Under the pieces are notes generated by a model. The model was not told the DNA's origin. It did not search any database and worked only from the letters and a program-made list of their open reading frames with translations. The translations under genes and the position numbers were made by a program. 64,000 nt of DNA from Bos javanicus (lineage: Eukaryota > Chordata > Mammalia > Artiodactyla > Bovidae): assembly GCF_032452875.1 (NCBI RefSeq), contig NC_083883.1, positions 51,458,698 through 51,522,697 of the forward strand, given 5' to 3'. Shown here in pieces: positions 24,001 through 39,000 of the stretch; positions within the stretch are counted from its first letter, which is position 1; every line of letters starts with the position of its first letter.

Positions 24001-27000
24001 TCTGTGACTTTGCTGAATTCACTAGTAATTTTCTGATAGTTTCTTTTGGGTTTTCTATGTATAGTATCATGTCATCTGCAAACAATGAGAGTTTTACTTC
24101 TTCATTTCTGATCTGGATTCTTTTTATTTCTTTTTCTTCTCTAATTGTCATAGCTAGAACTTCCAAAACTATGTTTAATAATAGTGGTGAAAGTGGACAC
24201 CCTTGTCTTGTTCCTGATCTTGGAGGGAATGCTTTTAGTTTTTCACCATTGGAAATAATGTTTGCTTTGGGCTTATCATATATGGCCTTTACTACGTCGA
24301 GGTTCCTTCTATGCCCATTTTTTGAAGCGTTTTTTACCATAAATGGGTGCTGAATTTTGTCGAAGTCTTTTTCTGCATCTATTGAGATGATCATATGGTT
24401 TATATATTTCAGTTTGTTAATACGGTGTATTGCATTGATTGATTTGTGTATATTGAAGAATCCTTGCATCCCTGGAATAAACCTGACTTGATCATGGTGT
24501 ATGAGCTTTTTAACATGTTGTCGAATTATGTTTGCTAAATTTTTTGGGGGGATTTTTGCATCTATGTTCATCAGTAATATTTGCCTATAATTTTCTTTTT
24601 TTGTGTTGTCTTTGCCTGGTTTTGGTATCAGGGTGATGGGGGCCTCATAGAATGAGTTTGGAAGTGTTCCATCCTCTGCAGTTTTTTGGAAGAGTTTCAG
24701 AAAAATAGGCATTAGCTCTTCTCTAAATGTTTTACAGATGTCCACTGTGAAGTCATCTGGTCCTGTGCTTTTGTTTTTGGGGAGATTTTTAATCACTGTT
24801 TGGATTTCAGTGTTTGTAATTGGTTTGTTCATAATTTCTATTTCTTCCTGGTTCAGTCTTGGGAGGTTGAACTTTTCTAATGATCTGTGCATTTCCTCTA
24901 GGTTGTCCATTTTGTTAGTATACAGTTGCTCATAATATTCTTTTATGATCCTTTGTATTCTGTGTTGTCTGTTTTAACCTCTCCTTTTTCATTTCTAATT
25001 TTGTTGATTTGACTTTTCTCCCTCTTTTTTCTTGATGCGTCTGGCTAGTGGTTTGTCAATTTTGTTTATCTTCTCAAAGAACCAGATTTTAGTTTTATTA
25101 ATCTTTGCTAGTATTTCCTTCATTTCTTTTTCCTTTATTTCTGCTCTGAAATTTATGATTTATTTCCTTCTGCTGACATTGGAGAAGGCGATGGCACCCC
25201 ACTCCAGTACTCTTGCCTGGAAAATCCCATGGACGGAGGAGCCTAATGGGCTGCAGTCCATGGGGTCGCGAAGAGTTGGACACGACTGGGCAACTTCACT
25301 TCCACTTTTCAATTTCATGCATTGGAGAAGGAAATGGCAAGCCACTCCAGTGTTCTTGCCTGGAGAATCCCAGGGACGGGGAGCCTGGTGGGCTACCGTC
25401 TATGGAGTTGTACAGAGTCGGACACGACTGAAGCGACTTAGCAGCAGCAGCAGCTGACATTGGGGTTTTTTGTTCTTCTTTTTCCAGCTGCTTTAGATGT
25501 AGAGTTAGGTTGTCTATTTGATGCTTTTCTTGTTTCTTGAGGTAGGATTGTATTGCTGTAAATTTCCCTCTTAGAGCTGCTTTTGCTGAATCCCATAGAT
25601 TTTGGGTCCTTGTGTTTTCATTGTCATTTGTTTCTAGGAATCTTGATTTCCCTTCTTATTTCTTCAGTAACCTCTTTGTTATTTAGTAATGTATTGTTTA
25701 ATCTCCATGAGTTTGTTTTTTGCAGTTTTTTTTCCTGTAGTTGATATCTAGTCTTACAGCGTTGTGATCAGAGAAAATACTTGGTAACAATTTCAGTTTT
25801 CTTAAATTCACTGAGTCTTGATTTGTGGCCCAAGATGCGGTCTATCCTGGTTCCATGTGCACTTGAGAGCATATTCTTCTGCATTTGGATGGAAAGTCCT
25901 GAATATATCAATTAGGTCCTCTTGAACTAATGTTTCATTAAGGTTTGTGTTTCCTTATTGATTCTCTGTTTTGATGATCTGTCCTTTGGTGTAAGTGGGA
26001 TGTTAAAGTCCCCCACTATTAATGTGTTACTGTCGATTGCCCCTCTTTTTCGGCCATTGTTTTTTTTAAATATTCCCCCAGCCCTTTTCTGTCCTCCTCC
26101 TGGGACCCTGCGATGCACATTTTGATCATCAGGTCAGGGCCTTGTCAGGAAATGTTTTATTGCGGAACCAGTCTTCTTACTAGTTATAGGTCTATTCAAA
26201 TTGTCTTATTTCTTTGTGGTTTAGTGTTGGAAGGTTTTTGTGTTTCTAGGAATTCTGGGTTATCCAGTTTGTTGGTACAAGGGTAGTACTCTCTTGAAAT
26301 GAAAGTGAAAGTCTCTCAGTCATGTCCAACTCTTTGCGACCCCATAGACTGTACAGTCCATGGAATTCTCCAGGCCAGAATACTGGAGTGAGTAGCCTTT
26401 CCCTTCTCCAGGGGATCTTCCCAACCCAGGGATCAAAACCAGGGATCAAACCCAGGTCTCCCGCATTGCAGGTGGATTCTTACCAGCTAAGCCATAAGGG
26501 AAGCCCATGTACTTTCTTAGAATCCTTTTTACTTCTGCAGAATCAGTATTAATGTCCCCATTTTCATTTCTGATTTTACTACTTTGAGTCTTTATTTTCT
26601 TAGTCCGTGTAGGCAAAAGTTTGTCAATTTTGTTGATCTTTTTGAATAACCAACTTTTGGTTTCATTAATTTTCTCTACTATTTTTCTATTGTCTACTTT
26701 ATCTCTGCTCTGATCCTTATTTTATTTTGTCTGCTAGTTTTGGAGTTTAGTTTGTTCTTTTCCTAATTTCTTGAGTTGTAAACATAAATTGTTTGTTTTA
26801 AATCTGTCTTATTTATTAATGTCAGTTTTTATAGCTATAAATTTCCCCTTCAGTGACCCTTCCACTGCATCCCATGAGTTTTGGTGTATTGTGCTTTTGT
26901 TTTCATTCATCTCTAGTTATTTTATAATTTCTCTTGTGATTTCTTCTTTGATTTTTTGCTTAATTTCCATACTTTTGTGAATTTTCTTGTTTTCTTTATG

Positions 27001-30000
27001 TTTTTGATTTTTAGCTGTATTCTGTTGTGGTCAGAGAAGATACTTTGTATGATATCTCTCTTTTAAAGTCTGTTGAGTCTTTTGTGGCCTAACTTATGGT
27101 CAATCCTGGAAAATGTCTTGTGTGCACCTGACAAAAACATATGTGTTGTTGTTGGGTGAAGTGTTCTGCGTGCATCTGTTAGATCCCGTGGTTTATTGTG
27201 CTGCTCAAGTTCTGTATTTCCTTACTTATCTTCTGTCTGGTTGTTCTGTTCATTGTGAGAAGAGTATTGTAGAGCTATATTTCTCCTTCAGTTTCCTCAG
27301 TTCTTGCTTCATGTACTTTTGATAGTCTGCCAGATGCATAAGTGATTATAATTGTTATATCTTCCTGCTATGGTGAATCTTTTATTAATATACAACCATT
27401 GAATTTTTTTAGCCTTTTCCAGAATGCTGTATAGTTGGAATCATACAGTTTGAAAACTTTTTAAACAGACTTCTTTCACTTATGTAGCTATACACATCTA
27501 AGGTTGCTCCATGTTTTTTATGGCTTGATAGCTCACTTCTTTTTAGCTGGCTTGATTTTTTAAAAATTGGACTCAGGTGCTCCCCAATGTCATGATCAAT
27601 ACACGAGTTTATGATTTCTGGCATGTGAATTGTGTTCGTGGACAGTGCAGAGACCTTTCCTCTCCCCCATGGAGCCAGATGCAGACCTTATCCATGAGTG
27701 TGGGAATGGGGTCAGAGCTCCGTGTCCCCTCGGCTGTGGGGTGGCAGGTGGGAGAGGAGACCTGCTGTGGTCACCCTGGCTCACTCAAGGTCTTCTGACA
27801 GCTGTCCCTCGACAAGAAGCTCATCGACTTTGGCAGCTACACAGTGGGTGAGACTGCAATCCGGACCATCACGCTGACCAACACTGGGGGCTTGGGCACC
27901 AAGTTCAGATTTCTTCTGGCATCAGAGACTTGTGAGATGGACACCTCCCAGTCGGTCCTAAAATTAGTGAGTGTGCCGCTGCTCCTGGTCAATGCTGTGG
28001 CTGCTCAGCCAAGGGCAGCGCGTGGTATCTCCTGCCCCAAGATACAGTCCCATGAGTGTGAAGTGGGCCATGAGTCAAAGGAGCCTATTGATGTGAGCAG
28101 GATGAGGAGGGGTGGCAGGACAGCCTCCAGTCCATCTGGAAGTGCTCGAACTCTGTAGGGAGCACACCTTGGCAGCAGGACACTGTCCCCTGTCACGTGT
28201 GTTGGCAAGGCAGTGGACAAGCATTCTCAGAGTAGGGGCATCCCAGACCCCTCAGGCTGAAAAGCTCAGCAAACCCTGCCCTGCACCCGCATCTCTCTCA
28301 AAAGTATGAGGGAGGCCCTGGTCCTCTCATGGGAAGGCTGTGCATGTGCTGCCAAGGAAACAGAAACAGGAGGGACCCCATCCATGGAGACAACTTCTAA
28401 AACAGCCAGTGGTCAGGGAAGGGGTGTGGTGGTCATTTGGGGGTGAGCACAGAGAGAGAAAGTTTGCCTCAAAATACATTAGTTGAAACTTTCCTATAAG
28501 AAGCACTTAGTCTGTTTTCTCTGCTGCATTAAGGGGTTTCAGCAAAGGTCCTGGAAGGGTCTCCCCTGGAGAGGGAGAAGGCAGAGGTACCCTGAACAGC
28601 AACATGGGCCAGCTGCTGCAACAGAGGTTGGGACTGGGGTGTGAACCCAGAGCATGGGATGATGAGGGAAGAGGGGGTGCAGGAGCCAGGCTTATGGAGG
28701 GAGGACAAGTGGCCCGGCCCTCAGGCTCTCCACGGGTACTGGCTCTGTGTCTCAGTGGGTGTCTGAGCAGCTGGACGGCAGCTCCACCAGGACAATGCCC
28801 TGCAGGTCCCCCATGGACCCTGAGTCACACGCAGCAGGCACTCAGTCAGTCTGTTCCTGAGCCCAGGGGAGAGGCCTGCGGGTCAGTGGCCTCTTGGAAA
28901 GGAGCAGAGAAGAAGCCAGCCTGTTCTCAGCCTGCAGGGGTCTGGGCCAAAGCCAGGAGAGCCCTGGGCTGGAGCCTGGGGGGTGCCCAAGCTCACAGTG
29001 GAGAGCAGCAGGTGTCCTGGAGGAACTCGGCCCCATGCCTGTGTGCAGAGTCTCTAGGAAGGGGCTGAGGAGGAAACCACCTGCGTTAGAGGAGGCCCTG
29101 AGCTCCAGGCAAACTCAGCACAGGTCAATGGAGAGCTGCCAAGGGGGTCATGCAGGAGCCCGTGGTCCCCAGCCCAGATCATGGCCGGGTTCTCAGCGTG
29201 GCACCTCAGGGATGGTGGATCTGGATAGCTAATGGGAAAGGCAAATGGACTGCACTAAAGGTATCATGTTCTCTTTTCAGAGTAGTACCTTCACGTATGA
29301 AGACAAAAGTTTGTATGATAAATTCACCACCAGTTTTTCTGAGCATCAGATGGAGGGCAATGAGTCATCTCCTACAGATGTACCAAGCCAGAAGGAGTCT
29401 GGAAAGCTGGACGTGAAGGAGCAGGAGGAGGGGCACCCCATCGGTGAGCTGGGCCCATGGCCTGCGCTCAGCATACAGCCCTGGGCTCCTTGGCACAGGT
29501 TCCCTGAGTCCCAGCCATGTGATGGGCAGAGGGCCTACGGGTTGGGTCAGAGGGCCCCAGAGAACAGATTCCAGGAGCCACTTAGAGCACGTCCACACAG
29601 ACAAGGCCAAACAACTGTGAAAACAGGCTGGAGGGGGTACTGTGTTACCTTTCCAGGACTTGGCAGCCCCCCTCCCCCTACCACCCCAGCCTGGCCCCCC
29701 ATCCTCCCCCCCACCCCACCGGGCCCAGCCCTCACACAGCTTTCTACCATTTTCTCCTCTTAATACAAACGTCTCGAGTCCACTTTCAGCTCCTCCTGCC
29801 TTGAAGCAAAGCCTCAGATGGTCCACTTAGCTTCCCCATGTTTCTCTGCTGTCCTCTCTCAGACATGCTGCTCTTAGGCCATTTTGAGCAACTCAGGACC
29901 TTCTCCCACCTAGGCCTCCCACTCCAGAAGCCACAGTGACCACTATCTGAGTCCACCCAAGAAACCCCAGGCCTGGGACCGTACATGGCATTGAAGTTGG

Positions 30001-33000
30001 GGGTCCCTGAGTTCCCAAGGCCCCCATGCAGGAGATGGCCATGGGAGCTGTGAGAGTGGAAACACATCCACGTGAACCTGGGGCCACAGTGACAGCCTCT
30101 TGTGCCAACGAGCCAGGCTGTCTACCTGCACTGACCCTACAGCCCTGTGACCCCTGTCCTGGCGCAGAAGGGTCAGGACACCCTGCCCAGGCCTGGGGCA
30201 CAACCCCACTCCACTCTGGTCCTCCTGTGCCACCAAGTGGCCCTTCTTTGCAGACCTGGGTCAGGGGGAAGGGTGGGGGCCCTGCCTGAGTCAGGGTGCC
30301 CCCTGTGAGGGCCCTCGCCAGCCCTGGGGACAGGTGGGAGGGCAGCACGTGATATTGTCAGGATGAGGTATCTGTTCAGGAGGGCTGGGGTGGCCTCCAC
30401 AGACTCCAGGACAGCACCTGGTCTGGGAGAGGAAGGGGCCCTGGTGCCCCAGCTCTCCTGGCCTGGCCAGCCTCACCTGTGAACCCCCTTCTCTTCCAGA
30501 ATCAGAGGGCGTGACCTTGACCACCATCATGACTATACCTCCCAATGAGGAACAGATGGAGTTCTCGCTGGGAGAGGTCAGCAAGGCCTGCCTTCCTCCA
30601 GCCCTGGGATGGCCTGTCCATCTGACTAGAGCTGGATGAGACTAGTCTGGTCATCGGACTTGTAGCCTCTGGGCGATTAGCTATCTCAGCCCGTATCTGG
30701 CCACCCCATCCCCAACTGGGCTAGGTCAGACCCAGAGCCAAAGAGGCAGGCCTGGGTGCCCCTGTTGAGCACAGAGGAGACTTCCGTGTGGGGCCTCACT
30801 AGCCAGAGCAGCAGGGGTGGGGGTGGGGTCCACGTGTGTGTGCACAAGTGTCCATGTGGTACATGTGTGTGTGTCCATGTGTGTGTGTGTCCACATGTGT
30901 GCATGTGTGTGCATTCATGTGTGTTCACGTGTGTGTGCAAGGCCCGGGTCATCAGGAGAGCAAGTGCACACATGGCTGCTGCCACCTCCCACCACACAGT
31001 GATTGGCCATGGTGAGGCCATGGGAGGTACCTGTCCAGAATGTGAAGGCTGACCAGCCTTCCGCCTCTCTTCCCTGCAGACAACAGAGGGGGACATAGGC
31101 CCCTTCAGCTCCATCAAGGTGCCCGTCATCTTCACCCCGATTGTCCCGGGAACGGTCCAGAACAGTTTCAAGGTTGTGTTTAAGAATCAGCAGTGCCCAA
31201 CTGTGAGTACCATGCTGCTCCCCAGGCATGGGGTCCCGCCCTCCACCTTCCATCCACCCAACCATATGGGGCCTATATTACAGAAAAACCAAAGGAACTT
31301 TCTGGCCAACCCTATATTTTGGATATTAATCTCTTATCAGTCATATCATTTGCAAACATTTTCTCCTATTCAGTAGGTTATCTTTTCATGGTTTTTTTTG
31401 TTTTTTTGGTTTTTGTTTTGTCTTTTCAGTTTTCTCAATGGTTTCCTTTCCTGTGCAAAAGCTTTTATGCTTCATTAAGTCCCATTTGTTTGTTTTTGCT
31501 TTTATTTCCTTTGCCTTCAGACACAAATCCAAAAAAATATTGCTGCAATTTATGGCAAAGAGTGTCCTGCCTATGTTTTCTTCTAGAAGTTTAATGGTTT
31601 CTGGTCTTATATTTAGGAATTTAGTCCATTTTGAGTTTATTTTTGATGTGGTGTTAGAGAATGTTCTAATTGCACTCTTTTACTTGTAGCTGTCCAGTTT
31701 TCCCAGCACCATTTATTAAAGAGACTGTCTTTTCTCCATTGTATGTTCTTTTCTCCTTTGTCATAAATTAGGTAACCATAGGTACATGGGTTTATTTCTG
31801 GGCTCTTTATCCTGTTCCATTGGTCTGTGTGCCTGTTTTTTGCACCAGTGCCATGCAGTTTTGATGACTGTAGCTTTGCAGTATAGTCTGGAGTCAGAAA
31901 GGGTGAATCCTCCAGCTCCATTCCTCTCTTTCAAGGTGCTTTGGCATCCCTCCATGTTCCTTCCGCATGTCCACCTTCCCTGTGACCCAACCTTTGACAA
32001 GTTCTCCTTACATGCCTCACAGAGGGCTCTGTACAACTGCCTTATTGTTTGATGCATGAGGGTTTGTGGTTGTTTTCTTATAGTAAACTATGCCTTCCGC
32101 CAGAACCAAACAGACCTCTTCCCCCCTGCTGCTCAGACATCTCTAACAACAGCTGCTCCCACGATAATGATAGAGCCACCCTGCTCTCCTCTGCTTCCCC
32201 TTAGCCTCATTTCCCTGTGTCCCCTCCCATATTCATCCTTTTTTTACTCTGTATGTATTTTAAGGAGCCAGGTTTTTTCTATGGATCCAACTAATGCTGT
32301 CTGCCTTTATGGGGACACTCCAGTGTGTTCACAGCATAATACTGACACACTTAATCTCCAAAATATGCAAGCAGCTCATGCAGCTCAATACCAGAAAAAT
32401 GAACAACCCAATCAAAAAGTGGGCAAAAGAGCTAAACAGACATTTCTCAAAAAATTGAAAGCATTACCTCTAAAATCAGGAACAAGACAAGAGTGTCCAT
32501 TCTCACCACTGTTACTACAAATGACAAAGAATTAATCTCCAAAACACTGACACACTTTGTTTTACTTCTTCCATTAGTTGTATTGACTATTCATTTTATG
32601 ATATTATTTCCTCACTTTCAATTTTCTTGTTTTGGTTGGTTTAATCAAGTTGCTACTTATTCCTTTTCTTCCTGTTATTTGGAAATTCTACTTTCCATTC
32701 CATGAACAGTCCCCTCCACTTTCAGCCCCCAAATCCCACATGACTTTCTACTTCTTAAATGGAAGAGGAAAACCCTCCAGGACAGACTGTGCCCAGCAGG
32801 ACACTCGGCCAGCACTTCCTTATGACCGAAATACAGTGTGACATTGTGTCCGTCTTATTGACCCTCTTTCTTGGCCTTCAGTGTCTCCATAACACTTAAG
32901 TTTCACTGGAATTATTAGAATCTCCTCTGAACCTACTGCCACTGCTTTAGGAGTTCTGACCTGACACCATGGTCCATGTTTCCGGGCAGGTGATCTCTTT

Positions 33001-36000
33001 CCAGGGGTGACCAGTTGATGCATCTGTGCTCACTGCACTGTCCTCTCCTCACTGCTTCGGAAGTCTCTGCTCTGCCATGATTCCTATTCAGCGGCCAGAG
33101 ATTTGAGACAAGACACTCATTTGTTTGAACAGAAACCCCAAGGAATGGGCCGTGCCCTACAGTACCCCATAGTGTTCCACAATACTCACACTGCCCCCTG
33201 TCAGTAGTACCAATTGGAGTTCCACAGAGCCTCAGAGAACCCTACAGGACCCCATGGAGCCCCCTGGTACCCTACAGGACCCCACAGAGCCCCTGCTCTG
33301 TGACGGGAAGGAACACGGGCCAGTGCTGGGTAACCGACCACTCAAGAGAGGACAGCCTGGCTGGGGCTGTGACTTTGAATCAAGCATGTGCCAGCCCATG
33401 GGGGCCCTGCTGAGTGAGGCAGGCAGTGAACACCTTGACTGCTCCCCACGCACTGACCTCTCCCAACCAGAATTGGGGACACACACGCAGCCACTGTGCA
33501 GCTCTCAGCCTCCTTGGGTGAGCATGGGTATGGGCTCCCCATCCTGCCTGCCTGTTTTCCTGAGACCAGGCCCCTTATGACAGGTCTGGAATCTGCCAGC
33601 CTGCAGCCCCTTCCCATCCAGGGGTCTGGGGGCACTGCTGCCATCTTCCCACGAGGACAGCCCCCCTCCCATGTCCAGGCCTCTCTTTCCCACCCTGCTG
33701 GCTCTGCTGTAGATGGGGGCTTCCTTGCCCTCCTTCGTGGAAGTCTGAACTCCGAGGCCTGGGTCTTCCTTCACCCTCATTTGTCACGTGTCACCCCCTG
33801 AGTCCATCTGCTCGCCTGGAGCTGATTCAGGTGCTGGCAAGACCGGCCTCTCTGTGACCTGCCTGGCCCTGCCGCCAGGATGCTGCTTGGGGCCTCTGAG
33901 CCTCTCAGCCACTGCCCCAGCCCACCCCTGCTGCCTCTGACAGAAGAGGTTGCCTTTGTCCTCAAACCCTCTCCCAACTGCCCCAGCAGCTCCATCTCCC
34001 TGGACCTGCTTTCTGTTTATTCTGTCTGGTCTGTCTCTGGCCCTGGAAATGGGCTGTGTTTCAGTGACCCAGTGGCCTCGGATCTGGTCCAGCTGTGTTC
34101 TGAGGTCACAGTCCTGCAGGTGGTAGGAAGGAATGCCCCCCACACAGTCTTGTGGGTTGGCGGTCCCTGGCGCTACCCTGGGGGGGCTGCTGTGCACACA
34201 CTCACCTGGCAAGACACCCACAAAGCCCAGCTCTGAGACCAGGACTCGGGGTCTGACTGCAGGGAGAAACACCTCTGTGTCTGGGCCCTTGAGAGACCTG
34301 AGCTTCCATCTGTGTTGGCCATGTGCACAGCCTGTGTGACACACGATTTTGTAGCAAAAGGGTTTTTCTAAACCGCTAAAAATGTGGATATTTAGGAAGC
34401 TGCATGACACGTTTGTGAAAACCCATTGTACAAGTCTACCTTCTCATGTTTAAAAATTTTGAAAATAAACAGGATTATTTAAATTATATGATATGGGGAC
34501 CTCCCTGGTGGTCCAGTGGTTAAGAATCCACCTTCCAATGCAGGGAGTGTGGGGTTTGACCCTTGATCAGGGAACTAAAATCTCACATGCCTCGTGGCCA
34601 AAAAAAACACACCAAAACATAAAACAGAAGCAATAAATCCAATTGTAACAAATCCAATAAAGACTTTTTAAAATAATTATATGACGTGAAGGACTTCCCT
34701 GGTTAGGAAGTTCAGTGGTTAGGTTCAGTGGTTAGGATGCTGAGCTCTCACTGCCAATGTTCAGTTCCTAGTCAGGGAACTAAGATCCCACATGCCTCAG
34801 AGCATGATCCAAAAATAAACAGAGCTCTGCTCATTAACAACAAAAAAAAATGATCTAATGTGAAAACTGCCATAGATCTCAAAAACATGGTTAGTTTAAT
34901 TTTTTTTTAATATTTATTTGGCTGCAACAGGTCTTAATTGTGGCATGTGAGATCTAGTTCTCTGACCAGGGATCCAACCCGGATCCCCCACACTGGGAGT
35001 GCATAGTCTTGCCACTGGACCACCAGGGAAGTCCCAATGGCTAGTGTAATTATTAACCTTCCAATACTTGTAACAGCTGGGACTTCCCAGGTGGCACTAG
35101 CGGTAAAGAACCCGCCTGCCAGTGCAGGAGATGCAAGAGACAGGTTCTGTCCCTGGGTTTAGAAGATCCCCTGGGGAAGGCCATGGCAAACCACTCCAGT
35201 ATTCTTGCCTGGAGAAAATCCCATAGACAAAGGAGCCTGGCGGACTACAGTCCTTGGGGTTGCACAGAGTCAGACACGACTGGGCACATGGTACTTTTAG
35301 GAATTACAGATCATGCTCTGAGCTCTGTGTTAGCGCTCACAAGCACTGTCTGCTCTGCTGATGAACATGCGTGTTATTGGATTTTCGTGTTCAAATTCAG
35401 TTATATTTCAAAGTCGTCGGCGTGGCTATCGATGTGCCTGTCTGGGTGCCAAAGCCCAACGTAGACCTGAAGATCTGCATGTACGATCGGCTGTACCAGG
35501 ACTCGATCCTCGTCCACACGCGGTGAGCCCTGGCTGGGTGAGATCCGATACCTCAAGGTGGGGGGTCTCCAGGGATTGCCCTGAGAGCCCACTGGGACCC
35601 CAGAGCTGTCATAGGATGGAAGCCTGAGGGTCAGCGTCAGACAGAGGCTGACAGTTGCTGGGCTGCTGGCCTTGAAAATGGAAGAGGGGCCACAAACCAA
35701 GGGACGTGGCATCTCCAGAAACCAGAAAAGCCAGGAGAGCGTTCTCTGTGGAGCCTCCGGGGGAACCAGCCCTGCCTGCAGCTGGGTTTCAGCCCTGGGA
35801 CACGGTGTCTGGACCTGACTTCCAGGACCGTGAGGATAAATCGGTGTCATCACCCCTGTCTGTGGGGGGGTCGGCACCCCGCACACCAGGTCAGGCCCCT
35901 CGCAGACACAGACAGAAGAGGGGGCTGGTCCTCTGAAGGAACATGGGTGGAGTTCTGAGAAAAGAAGCATGTTTCATTCACAGAGCTTTGCAAGGGTGTC

Positions 36001-39000
36001 CAGACACCACGGTTGTCATTTCTTTTTTACTCTCCCTTTCTTTTTTTTTTTTAACTAAAGTTCAATTAAGTGGAAAAAAGAGGCAAACCCAACAGTTAGA
36101 GCTTAGTGGATCTTCACTAACCAAACACACCTGTACTTGGCCAGCTGCTGTACCCAGGGTCCTGCTTCTCTCCGGAAGTGGGGGCGATGTCAGCCTGGGT
36201 GCAATTAGGCTGGCACCTGCCGGCTGCTGGGTCCCCAGATGTCAGTGCTGCAAACATCAGGCGACCTGCTTTTCCCGGAGGCTGGGGTCTCGGAGCAGGT
36301 TTCAGATGGATTGTTTGGGAAACCAGGGTTTAACAGGGTCTGGTCAGTTTACCTCAACGCAAAGTGTGTCCACCCCTGGGTTGGATGGGGGGACACGGAG
36401 CACGGGAGCTCTGCTTTCTCAGCCTGTCCCCTGAGGCACGCACTCGACCTCTTAGGTTTGTTGAATGATTTTAGAATTCAATGTTATTACCAGTTTTATG
36501 GGTACAGAGGTAGCAAGGGAGTGAGTTCACAAAGACCCTGGTTGTAGTTGCCCGAGGGGAACCCAGCCTCAGCAGAAACCAGGGTGGGAGGGCCCAGTCT
36601 GAACACCTTTCATGGTAGGGGACATTCAGTGCTGGGTGACACTGGGGCCAGAGGTCAAAGTTGAGAGAAGAGAGACCTTCCTTTGCAATCTCAGGAGCCC
36701 ATGGGTCACTCAGGGTCCCGATCGGCCCTGGGTTCCCCATGCAGAGGGACTGTGAGAATCACCCCGGGCGGTTAAGGAGACACCGGGAGGCCTGAGAGGC
36801 TCTGGACCATGGCCTGGGGTCCCTGATGGCCCAGGGGCGGTCTCCTTAACAGGCCTAGGGCAGCTCACCCACTGCCTCTCTTTCTGGAGACTGGAGAGCA
36901 GGTGGGGAGGGGGTGTCCTAATGGGGCTGTGGCCCACGTGGTTGACTGGGGGCACGCCTGGCTTTCTCCGGCTGGTCCTGAGTTGAAAGCAAGGACAAAA
37001 ATTGGGGAAGCTGCCGTCACCAAGGCCAAGGCCTGGCCACCTGGGGCCTCCTGAGCGTCCTGCAAGAGAGCCTGTGCCTGAGTGGGGAATGGCAGAACTC
37101 CAGGAGGAACAGGGCCCCCTCTCCCTGACCCCCGGCCTGTGAGGCGCTTCCCAGAAAACACTCAGGTTCTAAAAACTGACCAGGGTGACTTTCAGTTGTG
37201 ATGTTTTTATTTGTAAGGATTCCTCAGCCAATGTCATTTCAGGAAAACCTGCCCCTGTGAGCAGGGCTCTGAAGCCTGTCCGACAGTGGGGCTGGAGGGT
37301 GGGGGCTGTGCCCGGCAGGGCTGTGCCTGGAGGGGGTGCACTGGGCCCTGTGGGGCAAGGACTGACCTCAAGTCGCTGTCCGGCCCTCCCTTGGATGCTG
37401 CAGGTCGAAGGCCGCGTTGCGCCTAAAGTTCGAGGTGTGCAAGGAGCTGCGGGGCCACGTGGAGCTCCTGCCTGAGACTGGCTACATCCAGGCCCTGTCG
37501 TCCTACTCAGTGCAGCTCAAGTTCCTGCCCAGGTGATGTGCCCAGCAGGGCGCCGCTCCTCCCGGGTGGGGGGGGTGGTCCTGAGTCACAGCAGGAAGCC
37601 AACCCCAGGCTCCCGTATTTCTGATCTTCTGTGTACCCCATGACTCTGGCACCCTCACAGTTGAGCCTTTTGTCATTTCTCAAATATAAAGGGGAAAAGA
37701 ACATTCAAGTGCCCCCTGTCTCTTGCAGACACTCCCTCCCAGAAGATGCAGGGAAGTATTTTGACAAGGAGACCAGGGTTCTGGAGGCCCCGATGACTAT
37801 CCGGGTGGCTGACCAGGTCTGTGTGGGGCTCATCTGGATGCCGGGCACCCTGGGGGAGCAGAGCTGTTCTGGCCTGGCTCTTGGAGCCCATCTTCACTGG
37901 CCTCCGGTCTTGCCCTAGCAGCCCCTGCACAGGGGAGACAGAGGGAGGGGCTTGTGGATCCAAGAGGCCCCAGTGCTGTCCTGGGTGGGTGGGGCTGTCC
38001 CCGGGACACCCAGACCCTCGTGTTCGTACAGTCCAGACCCAGGTGTCCAGGGTGTGCACATCCTCGGTACACATGTCATCATGTGAGCTCACAATGCACT
38101 GACAAGCAGATGCACAGATGCACATGTGTGTGCACACATACCCTCCGGCCCCCTGCCCCCCTGTGCTGCCCATGCCATGCTGAGGCCAACAGGAAGCAGA
38201 TGTGTCCGTGAAAGGTGCAGAGTCAGCCGCCAGCTCACAGCAGGACTGGGGCTCTTCTCAGTTTTGGAGACACTTCCCTAACTGACCGCAATGACCTAAT
38301 GGCCCTGCCCTCTGCACTTCAGATCAAACCCGTGGGGTTTACTGTCCATGCTGTAGTCACCACCTCGGACCTGGAGCTCAGCCCCGCAGGGCTGGACTTT
38401 GGCTACTGTACCATCTACGAGGCCATCAGGACCCAAATCAGCCTCTGCAATCATTCCCTCCTGCCCCAGGAGTTTGGGTTCGTTGGACTCCCCAAGGTAC
38501 CTCGCTCATGTGGTCAAAGTGGGAGGTACTGGGCAGTGAGGGACGAGGGGCTGCTACCCTGAGTCCTGGCGCCTGGCCAGGCCTCACCCACCTGCAGACT
38601 CCACGCTCACTCCCAGGGACCTCAGCCAGGGTATCTGGCTGTCCCCACCTCAACCTGCCCCTCTCGAGCTCTCTCCACCTGCTGCATGCACAGCACCCAG
38701 AGTTCTCTCCCCTCCCTCCCTCCTGAGACTCTGGCCTGCCTGGCCCTGCAGGGCAGCCAAGAGAGGCCCAGGCCTGGCTTCCCTCAGTCCTCCGGGCTGC
38801 CCCACCAGAGACCCATTGTCTACCCCCATGTATGCAGACACACTCACATACTCACCTGTGCTCACATGCATGCACACACATTCATATACTCACATACACC
38901 TGTGCTTACATGCATGTACACACATAGCCCTGTGCTCACATGCACACACACAAACTCACATACACCTGTGTTCACATACATGTACACACTCATACACACA

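Noticed and set aside
23891..24910. Minus-strand 339-codon reverse transcriptase ORF as a host gene
   Set aside because: It is the RT of an antisense bovine L1 with later frameshifts, not a domesticated gene.
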